A stretch of DNA of 64,000 nt from Chitinophaga eiseniae (GTDB lineage: Bacteria > Bacteroidota > Bacteroidia > Chitinophagales > Chitinophagaceae). Below, piece by piece: positions 62,662-64,000 of the stretch (positions within the stretch are counted from its first letter, which is position 1; each line of letters begins with the position of its first letter). A program made the position numbers and the translations under genes. Location of the stretch: NCBI RefSeq assembly GCF_012641265.1, contig NZ_JABAHZ010000012.1, positions 1-64,000 on the forward strand. The letters run 5' to 3'. The notes beneath the pieces were generated by a model. That model was not told the DNA's origin, made no database searches, and was given only the letters and a program-made list of their open reading frames with translations.

Positions 62662-63552
62662 TTGTCTGCTATTGCCTACTACTTACTCTTACCACTGATC
62701 TACGCGTTATCGCTACTGCCATTTCGTGTACTTTACCTGGTTGCTGACACGGTGTACGTGTTGTTATATTATGTGCTGGGCTACCGTAAAAAGGTAGTGC
62801 TTGCCAACCTGCGGAATTCGTTTCCGGAAAAGAGTGAAAAAGAAATTCATCGTATCTGCAAAGATTTTTATCATTATCTCTGCGATCTTTTCCTGGAAAC
62901 ATTCAAAACGCTGACCATCAGCAAAACAGCGATGGTGAAGCACTGCAGTTTTACACCGGCAACGGTAGAGCTGTTTAAACGCCTGGCGGCCGAAAAGAAG
63001 AGTGCGGTGCTGGTGATGGGCCATAAAGGCAACTGGGAATGGGCTGGCAATACTTTTAGTATATTGTGTCCGCAACAGCTGTATGTGATCTATCATCCAT
63101 TGGCTAATAAACATTTCAATGGCCTCATGTACCGCATGCGCACCCGCTTTGGCACTAAGCTGATTGCCATGCAGGATACTTTCCGCGACATGGTGCAAAA
63201 CCGCCATGAAGTGAATGCAACCGCCTTTATTGCAGACCAGGCGCCACAGCCTAAAACAGCGCAGTGGCTTACCTTCCTGCACCAGGACACCCCTGTATTC
63301 AAAGGCACCGAAAAAATTGCCCAGAAAATGAATTACCCGGTAGTGTATGTGACCGTTACACGCGAAAAAAGAGGTTACTACACGGTATCAGCGGAAATAC
63401 TGACGGCCACACCTGCCGACGAAAAAGAAGGAGCTATCACGATAGCGCATACACGTAAACTGGAAGAAGATATTGTAGCACAACCGTCTACCTGGCTGTG
63501 GTCGCACAAAAGGTGGAAGCATAAACGGGCAGCTGTTACAACAGAATCATAA
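62662..63552 (+). CDS. LpxL/HtrB-like lysophospholipid acyltransferase
   Basis: 296 residues if started at the TTG at 62662; the frame is open to 62263, but the upstream part is antisense to the amidase and an ATG at 62509 would leave no room for a promoter. The length then matches Bacteroidota homologues, which begin at the LLLPLIYALSLLPFRVLYLV membrane segment. The HX4E acyltransferase motif is GHKGNWEWAG (about 110-119), followed by MRTRFGTKLIAMQDTFRDM and FIADQAPQPKTAQWLTFLH. It adds an acyl chain to lipid A or a lyso-lipid at the inner membrane. Start assignment is tentative. Confidence 0.88.
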   Translation: MSAIAYYLLLPLIYALSLLPFRVLYLVADTVYVLLYYVLGYRKKVVLANLRNSFPEKSEKEIHRICKDFYHYLCDLFLETFKTLTISKTAMVKHCSFTPATVELFKRLAAEKKSAVLVMGHKGNWEWAGNTFSILCPQQLYVIYHPLANKHFNGLMYRMRTRFGTKLIAMQDTFRDMVQNRHEVNATAFIADQAPQPKTAQWLTFLHQDTPVFKGTEKIAQKMNYPVVYVTVTREKRGYYTVSAEILTATPADEKEGAITIAHTRKLEEDIVAQPSTWLWSHKRWKHKRAAVTTES

Positions 63553-63593
63553 GCAACAATTTTAGACACGATTATCCTACAACGAATATTGTT

Positions 63594-64000
63594 ATGCTGG
63601 AAGGGAAAGAACTGATCCTGGCTACCAAGCCATATGCATGTGAACACAGGGCCAAAAGCTGGCTATTGACACTTTCTACATTAGCACTGCTGATAGTATC
63701 GCTCACCGGTACGCTGGTACTGCCCTACCTGGCCCTGAGGATATTGGCCAGCGTTCTTTCGGGGTTGCTGATTGTACGCATGTTTGTAATTTATCATGAT
63801 CATCAGCACCATGCTATTTTACATCATTCTGTAATCGCAGAAGCGATCATGCTGACTTTCGGCATTTATGTGCTGGCCCCTTCCAGCATATGGAAACGTT
63901 CGCATGATTATCACCACAAGCATAACTCAAAATTATTCAGCGCCAGTATTGGTTCCTACCCGATTATTACCCGTAAAAAATTCGACTCCATCACGGCATC
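63594..64000 (+). CDS. Fatty acid desaturase, N-terminal part (cut by window end)
   Basis: An open frame from the ATG at 63594 runs off the right end (135 residues seen, no stop). It has hydrophobic helices (about 24-48 and 50-66) and two histidine boxes, HDHQHH (about 69-74) and HDYHHKH (about 104-110), characteristic of membrane acyl-lipid desaturases of the omega-6/delta-12 type. These use a di-iron centre and oxygen to insert double bonds in acyl chains. It follows the acyltransferase by 41 bases on the same strand, so a lipid-remodelling operon is likely. Confidence 0.88.
   Translation, partial: MLEGKELILATKPYACEHRAKSWLLTLSTLALLIVSLTGTLVLPYLALRILASVLSGLLIVRMFVIYHDHQHHAILHHSVIAEAIMLTFGIYVLAPSSIWKRSHDYHHKHNSKLFSASIGSYPIITRKKFDSITA

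Noticed and set aside
1-64000. tRNA, rRNA, CRISPR, insertion sequence or prophage
   Set aside because: No T-loop/anticodon pattern, regularly spaced repeats, transposase or phage structural gene was recognised on reading both strands; a covariance-model scan was not possible.

Overview
The window looks like a chromosomal stretch from a soil-type, polysaccharide-degrading Bacteroidota, most like Chitinophaga or a close relative (Chitinophagaceae). The basis is family content and promoter style: a SusC/SusD pair, a FecR-type regulator, a DUF5916 protein, a LytTR regulator, RNP-type RNA-binding proteins, GH95/GH29/GH20/GH105 enzymes, few Shine-Dalgarno sites, and promoters of the TTTG-N19-TAnnTTTG type (upstream of uxuA and susC). 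I see no tRNA or rRNA gene, insertion sequence, prophage or CRISPR array.

Layout. 0-4.5 kb: two secreted amidohydrolase-like proteins, only one half of which keeps a complete metal site. 4.7-8.6 kb: a small secreted protein, MOFRL-type glycerate kinase, mannonate dehydratase (uxuA) and a MarR regulator. 8.6-11.3 kb: a FecR-like protein divergent from an unusual protein that joins a sigma-70-like N-terminus, a membrane segment and C-terminal TPR-like repeats. 11.4-25 kb: a fucose- and uronate-directed glycan block with an alginate-lyase-family protein, GH95, AraC regulator, FAD/siderophore-interacting protein, LuxR regulator, sulfatase, two GH29 fucosidases and an unassigned large glycosidase-like protein. 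25-25.65 kb: an ORF-free tract with four terminator-like hairpins in series and a long palindrome. 25.65-31 kb: TetR plus universal stress protein with matching operators, MprF-like lysyl-phosphatidylglycerol synthase/flippase followed by a VirJ/AcvB-like hydrolase, and a LytTR regulator.

31.4-41 kb: small HTH protein, thioredoxin-fold protein without its cysteines, DUF5916 protein, GH20 hexosaminidase, FMN glutamate-synthase-like protein and a small amidohydrolase. 41-48.8 kb: central metabolism (pgl, zwf, gnd, ppc) and a TonB protein. 49.7-54.7 kb: YitT protein, an RRM-RRM-cold-shock operon, a NagX-like acyltransferase, a divergent SDR and a lipoprotein. 54.8-60.9 kb: GH105 and a SusC/SusD pair. 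61-64 kb: small secreted protein, peptidoglycan amidase, LpxL/HtrB-like acyltransferase and the start of a fatty acid desaturase cut by the window edge.

How the parts fit (inference): secreted fucosidases, sulfatase, lyase and GH105 would trim a fucosylated, partly sulfated or uronate-containing glycan; SusC/D and TonB would import oligosaccharides; uxuA would feed mannonate from uronates into KDG; gnd-zwf-pgl and ppc handle carbon flow. LacI-type operator sequences beside GH95/AraC and GH105 suggest shared control by a repressor encoded elsewhere. The most unusual items are the sigma-like/TM/TPR protein next to FecR, the serial terminators at 25.2-25.6 kb, and three related but diverged near-perfect palindromes.
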